Below the pieces are notes generated by a model. That model saw nothing but the letters and a program-made list of their open reading frames with translations. It had not been told where the DNA came from and searched no databases. From Nereocystis luetkeana (taxonomy: Eukaryota > Sar > Phaeophyceae > Laminariales > Laminariaceae), in assembly GCA_031213475.1 (NCBI GenBank), contig JARUPZ010000019.1:5683896-5747895 (forward strand): a stretch of DNA of 64,000 bases. Reading direction: 5' to 3'. Made by a program: the position numbers and the translations under genes. Positions 31,418 through 43,140 of this stretch are shown piece after piece; position 1 is the first letter of the stretch, and every line of letters starts with the position of its first letter.

Positions 31418-31760
31418 ACCTCGGACAGGTCATCTACAGACCATTCCTTCATGATCTAGCTATTTCAGGGTACGAATAGATTCTCCTGATCTGTGGGATC
31501 TGCATCTCATGTTGCCGAGTGGAAGCCCTACGAGTATAATCTGTGCATGATGATATATCTACAGCATAGCGGCAGCAGGACATACGTACTTCGTGGGTTG
31601 GATCTATCTGTTCTTCGTATGTATGCAGATCCTGCACAACATATTGTGCTTATCATAACAAACAACAGCAGGTTCAGGGTTAGGATCTACAGTGAACGAT
31701 CTACCGTATATAGATGATGATCAATCTGTAGATGCTGTAGATGATCTAGACCGATATCGA
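31418..31760 (-). repeat. Foldback repeat family C, reverse copy
   Basis: CTCGGACAGGTCATCTACAG at the left, CATTCCTTCATGATCTAGC, TGCAGATCCTGCACAACAT and terminal GATGATCTAGACCG. A partial MITE-F (AAATATAAGTGCCGTTTCGG) lies just upstream at 31,333-31,386. Confidence 0.65.
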
Positions 31761-31904
31761 GATATGTCCGGCGTGCGAATATTCATATTTTTTATTCGTG
31801 TGGGCCTGAATTTTGGACCACGTAGGTATAGCCGCCTGGCCTGCAACCAATGAGCAGCACTATTACTGCTGTACGTGCTTACGTACGTACCTGGTACCTG
31901 GTAC

Positions 31905-34900
31905 TTGCGACGTCGGTGTTTTTGAGTCATCCACAGCGGGTCCCAATCCCGAGGAAATCAAAACGGCGAGGCTCCGGCAGGAGGATCTCCCAGGGCGCAG
32001 GAGAGGGGAACAGGGAACGGGACGCGCCCCCGGGCCATCATTGACCACACCACAGGCAGAGTGGCGTGCGGGGTCTGCGGTGTAACACTTCAGCTAGGGC
32101 ACCGGGCGGTACGTTTTCCAAGTGGGCAAGGGCGCCGCGTGCTCCACGCTCGTTATGTGGTTGAGGTCCTAGCGAGAGGCACGGCACCGGCACCACTCCG
32201 CTATCCAGCCGTCGACTGCGAAGCCCGGCATCCCAGACGGAACGCACTGGAGGCAGCGGTCCAAGCGGTCCAAGCCGACCCCGATCTTCGCAATCGGGCG
32301 GCGCGGATGGGAACGGGGACCATAGGTGACCGGGACCTACGCAGCCGGCGGCTTTGGTACGGATGGGACCAAAACAGCCTGGGCATAGGGCCACCCCTCG
32401 ATGCCGTTCCCTTGGAGGACCTGGGGCAACGTTTCGCAATCGGGAAAACAGTGCAGTCGCAGCTGGCAGGAGCACATGCGCGCCTGAGCATTCACGCCAG
32501 CTGGCTGGAGCACATGCGCGCTTGAGCATTCACGCCCTTGGCGTCCTCAACCATGCTATGGGAGAGGACGGCCCGAACCGGGACTCAGCGGCAACGAACT
32601 CGCTCCTGCGAGCGATAAAGTTATGGTACCTCATGCTAGCCCTGCTCCACTCACCGGCCGGCCGGATAAAGAGGAGACGGAGGTTCGCCCAGGTGGAGAG
32701 CGGAGACATAGTGCTCCTGCTGCCATGACTGATAGCGTACACCAGGAGAGAGGGCTTGAGAGAACAGGATGCCGTCCAGGAAGCTTCGGAAGAGGCGAAG
32801 CTTGAACGAGCGTCGTCGGCGTGTCGCCACGCGGGAGGGGTCAAAGTGGCAGCACGCAACCTTCTGGTAGAACCACGATCAGCGGGGAACGAGGAGGCGT
32901 GGAAAACTTTGGTGGCCCGCTCCGAGGTGCTCTTTGACGTCCTCAACTCCCGGAGCGCCCTCTCAGGCCCCGGAAACGACGGTCAACCATTTGCTCATCT
33001 ACAATCCATCATTCACACCGACATCGGCAGAGAGGAGTTCGGAACGGGTAGGATAGCCTTCTGACGGTGAATAGTCGACGAGCCGGACACGTTCCCGCCA
33101 GAGTTCCGGCAGCTCTTCTTGCAGTCGAGCCTCACTGCTGTGGGGGGAAAATGCCGGCCGGTTTGCGTGGGTATGACATGGAGGAGGCTCATTAAGGCAG
33201 GGGCTATGCGACAGTGGCGACCGCGGTTGGAGGAGGGGAACTGGGAGGGTGAGGCAGTTTGGGGTCGCCGTACCCGGCGGAGTGGAGCATGTGGGGTTGA
33301 GGGCTAGGATGCTACACGAGACGGGGTACTGGCTCGTTCTCACGGACTGCTCCAACGCCTTCAAAACCGTAAAAAGGACGGCGATGCTAGAAGGGGTGGC
33401 AAACTGCGCGCCAGCGCTCACGCCCTTAGTGGCCAAGTGCACTACGACACACGACCAGCCGACGTTTTCCCCGGATGAACTCAGAGGAGACCAGGACGAT
33501 CGCTTGCTCCAGCGGTGTTCAGCAAGAGGACACCATGGGACCAGCAATGTTCTGCCTGGCGTTGCGACCGCGACTGAAGCGATTCCGGCAGGAAATTGAG
33601 GGAGAAGGAGTGAAAGCCTTCGCGTACATGGGCGATGTCTCTCTCGGCCTTACAGGAATCACGGCTAACACGGCTAGAGCATTCGTCTTCCTCTGGCGAG
33701 AGCTAGATGACATCGGTATTGTGGTCAACGCCGCCAAAACAGTGGCACTACCACCGAAAGGGCACGCTTCGACGGCGGAGGATATTTCTCTGCTTGAAAC
33801 CGTTGACGTCCGCATCGCAGACGAAGGAGGGGTGACGGTGGTGGGTGTTCCGATCGGCACGGAAGAATACGTGCGGGAGCGAGCAATGGAGGTATTGAGG
33901 CATGGGGACGCGGACCGCCTTGCGCGCTGCCTCGCTAACATGCCCGACAAACAAGCAGTGGCCCTCATTACCGTCGATTCTCTCGGGCAGCGGACGAGTT
34001 ACCTTGAAAGGGCTCTGTACCCAGGGCTGTCCCTCGAAGCATGTCAAAGGGCAGACAACGGGGCGCAGTGGGCGTACGAGAAAATCCTCGAGCTACCGGG
34101 AGCGGCGGAGGCAAAGCCATTTTCCAGGAGGGGTGCCCGGATAGTCGGCTGACTCTCAAACCTTACCAGCAGGCCCAAGTACGCCTTTCTACGGGAGCGG
34201 GAGGGTTAGGCCTTTCGTCGACAGAAGCAACAAGAATGTTGGCATCCATCGGAAGCAGGGTAGGGACCTTGACGGAGGTCCTAACAGAGGTCCTAACAGA
34301 CTTCACAGGCCCGTTAGGCGATAAATTGAGGAGGGGGCTCCCGGAATCGGGCATCTTTCCTCAGCTGGGAGACAGCTTGCGGGAGATTCGGGACACATGG
34401 GGGGTGACGAAAGAAGCGATGGCGGGCATCGTCCCCGAGCCTTGGCTGGAATGGGGTCAAGACGCAGAGCGAGGCCTGACCCCAAGACCCCCAGAGGCCG
34501 ACATGCTTGGTGCGCATGATGCCGTGAACACAAACTCGCGCAAAGCCCAATATAAGTTGGGCAAACTGGTGAACCAAGAACGGCACGCTGCCCACACCGC
34601 TTCGCTGGAGGAGCTCCCGGAGACGGCAAGCTCCTTCGGACCGGGCGACCCGATGGGTGGGACCGAGACCAAAGCCTTCGCCAAGGCTCGCTACAGGAGT
34701 CTACAGGGAGCAGGAGCCACGGCATGCCTTCGGACGAGGCCAACAGACTCACTCCGTGTCATAACCCGCAGCAGAGTTCGTGGGCATGGGAAGGCGGTTC
34801 TTGGAGATCGAGGAACACGTGGCAATGAGGCCCCCCTGCTACGCATCTGTTCCAGAGCAGGGGCGCAGGTGAATCAGCACCAAACATTTGTCCACGCGAT

Positions 34901-35730
34901 GTCCCGTACGTTGAATCGGCTAGGAATTCGACAACAAGTGGAGAGCGGCGAACCGTTCACCGCAGACTGGAATCTGCGGATGGACATTGTCGTCGGGAGA
35001 GGAGGTCTACGGGACGCGCCTAACAGGGAGCATAAGGAAAATTTCCATCCTGCTGGACGTCACCCATGCTGACCCTCAAGCGCAGACACACCTGCGAGGA
35101 GGCAGTGCTGATCACGAGGGATCAGCTGCTTCTACCGCCGAGGCGTGCAGGCGCCAACACTACGCTCGTCCGGGACATGTGTCCTTTGACGAACGGAGTC
35201 ACAAACTTGCCACTTCAGCAGTGGAAAGCTTCGGGCGTCTCGGGGTAGAGGGCAGTAAGTTCATCTACCAGTTGGCAGCTAGTGTCGAGGGGGGGAGAGA
35301 CGGTGGGTCGGTGGGAAGGAAAGGAGTGGTGAAGGAACGCCCACTCCAAGTCGTCTCGGTGAATACACAGGTCGCCATCTCGAGGAGGGTGTCGCGATTC
35401 GAACTCCAGCATAGGGGTGGACAGGAATCGAGAAGGAGCAGGGGGGGGGGGGGGGTGACAGACCCACATCGATGGCGTGGGGATGGAGCTTGGATGAGGC
35501 TGAGGATTTAAGAATTGAACGTGTAGAGTACATGTTGAGACGGAGGAGGGAGCAAAGACAACGAGTAGAGTATCGTAGATAAAACATAGAGGGAGGTAAG
35601 ACATGTAAGGTAGATAGACCTTGTGCATAGGTTTCCTTTTTTTCCGGGGATTTCTTCTTTCAGGAATGTTTCGAGTGATCAACGTTGAAACTCATGCTGC
35701 ACATTGTCGAATGGCAAGCGTTATAATAAA

Positions 35731-35778
<48 letters not shown>

Positions 35779-35780
35779 CA
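31905..35780 (+). mobile_element. LINE-1a: decayed non-LTR retrotransposon with RLE-type endonuclease end
   Basis: About 3.9 kb, plus strand. In order: a Cys-rich start (CGVCGVTLQLGHRAVRF near 32,067), a conserved linker (LWYLMLALLHSPAGR near 32,610), then reverse transcriptase with HLQSIIHTDIGREEFG, PVCVGMTWRRLI, LVLTDCSNAFK and GPAMFCLALRP. The catalytic box is at 33,625-33,636 and reads YMGD instead of YxDD, so the first catalytic Asp is lost. GQRTSYLERAL follows. Near the C-terminus are NLRMDIVVGRGGLRDAP and ILLDVTHADPQ, the pattern of R2/NeSL restriction-like endonucleases, then FDERSHKLAT and TQVAISRRVSRF. Several frameshifts and stops break the reading frame (stop near 33,062; shifts near 33,240, 33,475, 34,100 and 35,030). 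The 3' UTR ends GCACATTGTCGAATGGCAAG followed by an (ATA)n tail at 35,725-35,778. Confidence 0.85.
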
Positions 35781-36182
35781 GGATATGCCTTGCTGCTTTT
35801 GCTGCAGGTTACGATGAACGGGGTATGATAGAGATGTGGGCGTGTATTTAGTATTATACCAATACCACACCTGGCAGTAGTTGTTTTGTACAAGCGGCGT
35901 GTAAATAATTGTAGCGTGCGTATACATTCGCGGGTAGACACACCTGCTGTACGTAGCAGTGCGTCAGCTTTTTGTATGATATGTTTTGTTGTATTACAGT
36001 ACGAACGTAGATGTTACAGCAGGGAGCTGCGCTACTTCCTACAGTAGTAGTAGTAGTAGTAGTAGATAGCATACCAGGTAATACTGTTAATATTAAAACG
36101 CCGCCGCCACTCAACCTGCCTTTCTTCGCTCTCTCCGAGGAGTCGAGGTTTGGTGCACTACTACTACTACTGTAGTAGGGTA
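35781..36182. other. No gene recognised
   Basis: Short TAG run at 36,044-36,063 and TACCAGGTAATA at 36,073. No coding frame is convincing. Confidence 0.4.
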
Positions 36183-36266
36183 TACCACTCTGAACGAAAA
36201 TATAAGGACCCTTATTATCAATATCAATACCCCAACGATTCTTATATTCCCGTCCAGGGTGGTGGT
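36183..36266. mobile_element. MITE-F single copy
   Basis: TACCACTCTGAACGAAAATA at the left and TTATATTCCCGTCCAGGGTG at the right are inverted ends. The middle is ATCAATATCAATA. Element length is about 84 bases. Confidence 0.7.
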
Positions 36267-36291
36267 ACTCTTCGTCTTTTCTTCCTACAAG

Positions 36292-36520
36292 TTTCTGTTT
36301 TTTTTTTTCCCATCCCATCTCGTTTATCGTCTTCGCCCCCCCTTTTCTCTCTCCCTCCTACATACAAACAGGTTAGTAGTCCTAATAACTCAGATCCGGG
36401 GTCACATGGCAGACTCTCCTGCTCCCCTCCCACTACGGCTCGTGCCTTCATTTTTATCGCTAGAGAGTTCAACCCTTTCTTTCCCTCTCGTCGACTCGCG
36501 TACCTACAGGCAGACAGACA
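36292..36520 (-). repeat. SINE-1 body, head missing
   Basis: T-run with CCCATCCCATC, CTAATAACTCAGATCCGGGG, ATGGCAGACTCTCC, TTTTTATCGCTAGAGAG and GTCGACTCGCG. 5'-truncated relative to the tRNA-like head. Confidence 0.7.
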
Positions 36521-36539
36521 GTACCTGCTCAGGGCTATA

Positions 36540-37995
36540 TACAGGGACAAATAATCTCGCGGAGCGAAGAAGCACGTCATTGTTCCTCTCACAGACAGTG
36601 TAATAATGTTGTGGCTGCGGTGAAAAACTGAGGTTTCTGTGAATTCCTACTGGTACAGTATCTGGTCGACTGTTTACCCTGCCCCCCCACGGTCTTTTCA
36701 ATGTAGACAAAATCCGCTTATTTATTCGAATTCGCGAATTTGTCGCTACAACAAGACATCGCGAATTCGTCGTAACCTGGAAAATTGAACGGAGGAAATC
36801 TGGGGGTTGTGGAGAGGTATAGAATCGTTGGCATGCTTGGATAGAGGTGATCTGGCAAGAGAGTCATAGAGTTGATGGCGGGTGCAGTTGGTTGAATTGG
36901 GAAGACAGAGGCTTCGAAAGGTTGGACAGTGAGGAAGAAAAAATCCATCCATTGCTGTAGTACGCAACTCGTGGGTATGTACGAGCTGGGGTTTGGCATT
37001 CGGTAGGAGGTCGGCGAGTTGAAAGAAGAATTTACGTGGACGGGAGACGCGTGATGCGATAGGGGCTACCTGGTAAATAAATTGTTTAAAATAAATTGTT
37101 TTTTGTCTTGTGGCGCGCGCGGTCTTTTGAAATGAAGAAACAAATCCGCTTATTGGTAGAATTCCCGAATTCGTCGTGATTTACTAACACAATCAAACAT
37201 CGCGAAGTCGTCGTTACTTAACTCCTACGTCAGCGGCTGACGCGTGGTGTGATAGAGGTGACCCTTTTTTGGCCATTTTTTTTAATGAACTGGGCGTGGT
37301 CCTTAACCCAAAATATCGTTGGAATATTATACCAATAGTAATATTAATATTGATTTACCCTAATTTGAATAGTGATATGCCTACAGCAGTAGACTTTTTG
37401 AGACTTTTTTATTCAGAGGCAAATAATCTCGCGGAGATAGAAACATGTATTGCTCCTCTCACACAGCCAGTGTAATAATAATTCAATTGGTGAAAAACTG
37501 AGGTTTCTGCTAATTAATCCCTACCAGGTTACCTGTTGTTGAAAACGTTTTTCCTGTGGCCCGCACGGTCTTTTTAATCAAGGCAAATTCGCTTTTTCGG
37601 ATCCGCGAATTCGTCCAAAACATAACTTCTACGTCGACGGCTGACGCGGGCTGCGATAGTATACGTAGAAGCTACCAGTACCTCGTAACTAAATTGTTTT
37701 TTTTCCCTGCCCCTCACGGTCTTTTTAATGAAAACAAATAAATCCGCTTGTTCCAAATTCGCGAATCCGTCGTAGCCTACCTAACTCTCATCGCGAATTC
37801 GTCGTAACTTACCTACTACTACGTCGACGGCTGACGTGTGCTGTGACGATAGAGGCTATACCTGGTAAATATAATGTTTTTCCTTCCCCCACGATATTTT
37901 CAATCAAGACAAACCCGCTCGTTCAAGTTCGCGAAATCGTCGTACCATAACTTTTACGTCGACGACTGAAGCGCACGCTGCGATAGAGGTGTGGC
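36540..37995. repeat. Composite tandem array with CGCGAATTCGTCGTA words
   Basis: An 880-base block is duplicated: ACAAATAATCTCGCGGAG ... GGTGAAAAACTGAGGTTTCT occurs at 36,543-36,636 and 37,419-37,514. Each is followed by GGTCTTTT, a Lys/Thr-like A-rich stretch, CGCGAATTCGTCGTAAC and GGCTGACG. The last part is repeated further at 37,115, 37,565, 37,705 and 37,885. No open frame follows the repeat. Confidence 0.65.
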
Positions 37996-38070
37996 AATTT
38001 TTGGCCACTTTTTTTTTTTTTTCTCCCCGGACTACCCGTGCTCGTCAACCCGAAACATTAAAATCTTAAC

Positions 38071-38187
38071 ATTACGGGGGACCATAGTAAATAGGACCAA
38101 ATCTTATTATTAATAGTGAAAATAGGGATATTTAAAGGGTGTTTGTGTGTACCGTATACTATCTTATTTACTATGGTCCCCCGTAAT
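38071..38187. mobile_element. MITE-A copy
   Basis: Both ends intact: ATTACGGGGGACCATAGTAA and TTACTATGGTCCCCCGTAAT. The inside (TTATTATTAATAGTGAAAAT) differs from other copies. About 117 bases. Confidence 0.85.
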
Positions 38188-38859
38188 AGTGCTCTACTCT
38201 AATAATATGATTCGTGATAATATAATATATATAAACCGACAGTAGTAGCAGCCTTTTTGATGAGAATTTTTTTGCTTTTTTTCTCTGAGCTGGCCGTGCG
38301 CCTTGGAACATACCATTATAAATAGTGTTTTGCTACGAAGTACCGTATACCAGTATGGTTCGTGATGAACCTACGTACATGACGAGACTTTTTGAGCCGT
38401 TTTTTGTTCATCGGGTTGCACCTTTTTTTATAAACTTTTTTTTTCATTTTTTTTTTTCTGAAATGTAGAGCTCCTCTAGGTGAATCAACTGCTGTGAAAT
38501 CAGGAGCCTCAGAAATGTTGCCGTAGGCGTTTCCCGTGCGGTATAACGCATCTCGGCTACTCGATTATTACGTATAATAATAACTTGACAGCTTGATTTT
38601 TAAAGTTCTTGCCTTCAATCGAGCCAACCCCCCCCCCCCCGTAAAAAAACTCATTGTTGTGCGCGCAGAAGTAACACAAGTTTGGGTGAGACAGCACTGC
38701 GTCGGTAGGTGATCAATTAAAAACCAAACAATACAAGGATATTTTGGGTAGGACCACCGACCGGGGCAGGAGGCCTCATCCAATCCAATACTTAAATTGA
38801 ATGATCAGCGGCAGCGTAAAAAGATACTGTGGTAAAACAACCCCATTCTTACACCAGAA
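38188..38859. other. No gene recognised
   Basis: T-rich sequence with a C-run at 38,628-38,640. Nothing assignable. Confidence 0.4.
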
Positions 38860-39085
38860 GAAAATGGCAAACGGTACGATTACGTAGAATAAATGAGAAG
38901 GAAGGAGCAAAAACAGCAAAATAGAGTAGACAAGCTGAAAGTTGGCACGGAAAGGAGGTAGACTTGGTGCATGGGTTTCCTTTTGTTTCCGAGGTTTTCT
39001 TCTTTCGGGAAAGTTATGAGTGATCCATGTTGAAGATCATGTTGCACATTGTCAGATGGCAAGAGGAATAATAATTAAATAAACG
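38860..39085 (+). repeat. LINE-1 3'-end copy
   Basis: Only the last 200 bases of the LINE: AATGAGAAGGAAGGAGCAAA, GAGGTAGACTTGGTGCATGG, GGTTTTCTTCTTTCGGGAAA and CACATTGTCAGATGGCAAG, with an AATAATAATTAAAT tail. A second short tail fragment follows at 39,088. Confidence 0.8.
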
Positions 39086-39160
39086 CTGCACATTGTCAGA
39101 TAGATAGATGATGGCAAAATGGAAAACGGTGATAAAAAGGCAAAATTGTACCACTATTCG

Positions 39161-39239
39161 TAGATGGCCGTAAATATAATGAGCATTTGGGCTCCGATAT
39201 AAAGACAAAACGGACACTATGTTCCCGCCCGAAGCGGTT
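39161..39239. mobile_element. MITE-F copy
   Basis: GATGGCCGTAAATATAATGA on the left and AAACGGACACTATGTTCCCG on the right, with a CCGAAGCGGT end. Confidence 0.6.
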
Positions 39240-39427
39240 ACTAGCGCGCAAAAAAGACGTTCTATTGTTGTTTCCGATATCACTCTCTACGTTGACTCAA
39301 CACAAGAAAAAAAACGACCTTTCACGTGTAGGACCACGAAATTTTTGGAAGAAAGAAAAGCTTGGTCACTTTTTGCACTGTACCACACCGGACGGAGCAT
39401 CGGGTTACCACTCACTTGGTGATTTAC

Positions 39428-39670
39428 TGCTGTAGAGGTCATTCAGGGAAGATCAGATAGACCCCTGATCTGTGCGTTGTGGTATGATCTATCAAAGCGT
39501 ACTGCATGATCTATTGTTGTTGGACACGTTTTCCTGTGGGCTGGATCTGTACTGTTTGTACAGATCCTGCTCAATATCTCGTATCGGCAAGCTATAGAGG
39601 ATGTAAATGATCTATCTATCTATATATCTATATATATGTAGACGGTGACCTATCTGTGGATGATCTAGCC
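39428..39670 (-). repeat. Foldback repeat family C, reverse copy
   Basis: GATCAGATAGACCCCTGATC, GACACGTTTTCCTGTGGG, ACAGATCCTGCTCAATATCT and GGATGATCTAGCCGTCCGA. A CTAT/TATA tract lies inside at 39,614-39,637. Confidence 0.6.
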
Positions 39671-39800
39671 GTCCGACGTGTTCACTATAATAATGCGCGC
39701 TATACCGGTACATACAGCAGTATTTTTTCGGTTGGATGCCCCTCGTCAATCGCTCGCGGATATTGAGTATACACACATAGGGAGATCTACGTAGTATCCT

Positions 39801-39931
39801 ATTTATGGGGGACCGCAGTAAGTAGTACGGGGGGCCATAGTAAACAGGACCTACGGTGCGCACAAAAACCTACACATTTCTATGTTTTTACCACTAATAT
39901 TTGGTCCTATTTACTACGTTCCCCCGTACTA
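39801..39931. mobile_element. MITE-A copy, with a second left end attached
   Basis: Main copy 39,824-39,931 (GTACGGGGGGCCATAGTAAA ... CTATTTACTACGTTCCCCCG). Directly before it, ATTTATGGGGGACCGCAGTA at 39,800-39,820 is another left end, so two insertions abut. Confidence 0.7.
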
Positions 39932-39989
39932 GTGCTCAGGACCCATCATATACACTAAACCCTATACATTTCGGTACGTTTACCGAGCG

Positions 39990-40060
39990 TGTGAAGGTGC
40001 CACCTACTGAGCTGTAGGGGGTGGAAGGTCGATCGATTACCCAGCTCAGGGTAATCCTCA
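39990..40060 (-). repeat. SINE-3 type tRNA-like head, minus strand
   Basis: On the minus strand: GAGCTGGGTAATCGATCGAC, a C-rich spacer, CTACAGCTCAGTAGGTGGCA (A-box-like) and CCTTCACACG. Related to 47,545-47,690 and 63,700-63,780. No B box is clear. Confidence 0.5.
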
Positions 40061-40299
40061 CAACGGGCATATTTAGTAGGTATTGACTGATATTCTGCGT
40101 GCTCCCCCGTGTGTTAGGTATACTGTTGATAGTACAGGTCCCAGGACGGATGGCAACACATAATATTAATATGCACATTCGGACAATAAATAAGCAATAC
40201 TGCGCTACGGTGATACTTCCGCGAAAAAAGCATTGACACAACCATCCCGTTGGTTTACCGCCTCAGGCCCGCAGTCCCGTTTGGGGGGGGGGGATACTC

Positions 40300-40408
40300 T
40301 ATTACGGGGGACCATAGTAAATAGGACCTACGGTACATACAAAAACCTATATATTTACTCAATTTTACTAATGATTTTTGGTCATATTTACTATGGTCCC
40401 CCGTAATA
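40300..40408. mobile_element. MITE-A copy, well preserved
   Basis: TATTACGGGGGACCATAGTA at the left, TACTATGGTCCCCCGTAATA at the right, and ACATACAAAAACCTATATAT inside. TA flanks both ends. A partial MITE-B (CCGCAGTCCCGTTTGGG) precedes it. Confidence 0.85.
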
Positions 40409-40444
40409 GAACTACTGTACAGTAGAGTCGTTTGCCCCCCATAC

Positions 40445-40672
40445 GATACTGCAGTAGTACTATTATTATTTCCCTTGCCATCCGACAATGTATGTGCATC
40501 ATGATCTTCAACATTAACCACTCAAAACTTCCCCGAAAGAAGAAAACCTCGGAAACAAAAGGAAACCCATGCACCAAGTCTACCTCCCTTCCGTGCCAAC
40601 TTTCGGCTTGTCTACTCCATTTGCTGTCCTTGCTCCTTCCTTCTCATTACGTTCTATTCTTAAATAGTAAAA
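40445..40672 (-). repeat. LINE-1 3'-end copy, minus strand
   Basis: TATTATTATTT (tail), CTTGCCATCCGACAATGT, CTTCCCCGAAAGAAGAAAAC, CCATGCACCAAGTCTACCTC and CTCCTTCCTTCTCATTACG. 5'-truncated. Confidence 0.8.
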
Positions 40673-40692
40673 GGGTACGTAAAAATAAATAA

Positions 40693-40728
40693 ATGGACGG
40701 ACGGACGGACGGACGGACAGACGGACAA
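40693..40728. repeat. GGAC microsatellite
   Basis: About nine GGAC units (one GACA variant). Confidence 0.9.
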
Positions 40729-40876
40729 CAAAAATAGTTTCCGAAAGTAGAGACCCCTCTTTTGGGTGTTATCAGAGTACCACCTTCCAGGCACCGCTCT
40801 GGCCGGCAATATTATCAACTTTTGGTCTCCGATATTCGTATGCAGCGGAGGGTTATATTCAGGGCCAGAGGAGTGG

Positions 40877-40966
40877 TTAACCCCTTTAGGACCGCAGTCC
40901 CGTTTTGGGGGCAAACTACTTGAAATTTGAATGGTTTGTCCCCAAAACGGGACTGCGGTTCGAAAA
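40877..40966. mobile_element. MITE-B copy
   Basis: TTAACCCCTTTAGGACCGCA, then GTCCCGTTTTGGGGGCAAAC, TTTGTCCCCAAAACGGGACT and GCGGTTCGAAAAGGGTT. The ends are inverted. Confidence 0.85.
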
Positions 40967-41546
40967 GGGTTGATTAAGTGATCTCCCCGAACCTGCGAAA
41001 AAAAAATCAACAAAATTTAATATTCAAGTGTGACGATTTTGATTGGTACGGGAGACAGATGCGAGAGAGAAGAAGAGCCAGCGGCTTAATTCCAGTCAGG
41101 CTGCTGCTTTGTTGGTAAAAGTCTGAGCGAGAACCAGGCGGGCGGAGTAATATAAATATCCCGTATGTCCCCTGTTTTCCCGTCTGAGACGCGCCTCCTG
41201 AGGTACACGAACACGTTCGGTCCCGTGCACTTACAAATCTCACCTGGTACTTAAACCGGATTGCAAAGCGTTCAGGTCTGTTTGACATTATTAGCAAGTA
41301 TTAAATAGTATCTTCCATGTCTGCATTGGATCCTGGGTTCCATTTTGTCGCGTAGATGGTTTGATTGGAACAAGCGCTACGCAAACATCGACCAGATAGA
41401 TGTCAAATGAAATGATGATGATCATAATAATAATAATTTTTGGACACCGGGTTTTTGGTGGATGCTCCTTCGGGAGTTTTGGAAGGAGGACTGGGCCCTT
41501 GCGGTCGGAGGTGGCAGGGTCAGGGGTACGGGAAGGAACAGTGGCG
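40967..41546. other. No gene recognised; left flank of TAG satellite
   Basis: Contains GTTTTTGGTGGATGCTCCTT at 41,450, whose relative GTTTTTGGTAGATAGATGCT lies on the far side of the TAG satellite at 42,199. Confidence 0.4.
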
Positions 41547-41639
41547 GTAGTAGTAGTAGTAGTAGTAGTAGCAATAGTAGTAGCAATAGTAGTAGTAGTA
41601 GTAGTAGTAGGAGCAGTAGCAGCAGTAGTAGTAGTAGTA

Positions 41640-41687
<48 letters not shown>

Positions 41688-41716
41688 CAGTGGTAGTAGT
41701 AGTAGTAGTAGTAGTG

Positions 41717-41765
<49 letters not shown>

Positions 41766-41770
41766 TAGTG

Positions 41771-41807
<37 letters not shown>

Positions 41808-41812
41808 CAGTA

Positions 41813-41867
<55 letters not shown>

Positions 41868-41872
41868 TAGTG

Positions 41873-41918
<46 letters not shown>

Positions 41919-41960
41919 CAGTAGCAGTAGTAGAAGTAGTAGTAGTAGTAGTAGTAGTAA

Positions 41961-42010
<50 letters not shown>

Positions 42011-42022
42011 TTAATAGTAGTA
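41547..42022. repeat. TAG/CTA satellite, about 475 bp
   Basis: Almost uninterrupted TAG units with scattered TGG, CAG and AAT variants. Long open frames on both strands here (poly-Val, poly-Ser, poly-Thr) are produced by the repeat and are not genes. Confidence 0.95.
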
Positions 42023-42286
42023 TGTGGGGGGAAGGGTTGGAGGAGGTGTAGAAAAGCTACAGGGAGAGCAAGAAGGCAGGGACTCTCTCCTACAGTAGGC
42101 ACTACCGATAGCAGTGTAGACCAGCAACACCGCACGACCTTCTGCGCGTTGAAACATGCGCGTAGCAGTCATAAACCAGCCATTTTGATGGACAGCGCGT
42201 TTTTGGTAGATAGATGCTTCTTAGGGGGTGCTTAAGGAGGGGAGTGGTCGTTTTTTGGTGGATGAGATGGAGGGATGTGTGGGTTG

Positions 42287-42395
42287 TATTACGGGGGGCC
42301 ATAGTTAACAGGACCTATGGTACACATAAAAACTTATATATTAAACCATTTTTACTAACAATATTTGGTCCTATTAACTGTGGTCCCCCGTAATA
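42287..42395. mobile_element. MITE-A copy
   Basis: TATTACGGGGGGCCATAGTT at the left, AACTGTGGTCCCCCGTAATA at the right, inner CACATAAAAACTTATATATT. Confidence 0.85.
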
Positions 42396-42504
42396 GTAGT
42401 CTTCATGAGCGTCACATCAATTTTGATTTATCGCATGATACTGCCGGCCTTTTGTTCTGGAAAGTTCTTCACTTTCTCTTAGTCTTTTTTTAGAACACTA
42501 CGCA

Positions 42505-42870
42505 TTGTCGGATGGCAAGCACAATAAGAACCACACCGATAGCGTCGGGATGGAGCTTGGATGCAGCTTAGGACGTAATGAGAAGGAAGGAGCAAAGACA
42601 GCAAATAGAGTAGACAAGCCTAAAGTTGGCAGAAGGGAGGTAGACTCGGTGCATGGGTTTCCTATGTTTCCGAGGTTTTCTTCTTTCGGGAAAGTTATGA
42701 GTGATTAATGTTGAAGATCATGCTGCACATTGTCGGATGGCAAGAGACAGAACAATAACAACAATAAATAATAATAATGATGATAGGAATAATAATAACA
42801 ACAACAATGATTCATGTTGAAGATCATGCTGCACATTGTCGGATGGCAAGAGAAGTAACGGATGGTAATA
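42505..42870 (+). repeat. Two LINE-1 3'-end copies in series
   Basis: Copy one 42,540-42,775: GGATGGAGCTTGGATGCAGC, TTAGGACGTAATGAGAAGGA, GGTTTTCTTCTTTCGGGAAA, CACATTGTCGGATGGCAAG, with an AACAATAACAACAATAAATA tail. Copy two 42,807-42,858 has only ATTCATGTTGAAGATCATGC and the terminal words, with an AAT/CAT-rich tail to 42,955. A 20-base end fragment (GCATTGTCGGATGGCAAG) also lies at 42,505. Confidence 0.8.
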
Positions 42871-43140
42871 ACAATCATAATAATCAGAATCAGAATCATA
42901 ATAATAATTACAGTAATAATAACAACAACAATTATCGTAATCATAATCATAATCACAACCGGCCGTTCAAGCTTTCAGGGCAATACGTATAACACAACCG
43001 CACAAAGCAAAATGAAAAGCAACCGCCGTGGATCAGCGCCAATACGATACATACACAGCAGTAGTAGATACCATAGCAGAGCGGGCACAGCAAGAAGACG
43101 GGCTTTTGAAGTCGCTCGGGAACTCTTTTTTTACGGGCAG

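Noticed and set aside
41422-42235. 237- and 257-codon frames (poly-Thr, poly-Val/Ser)
   Set aside because: Artefact of the TAG satellite.
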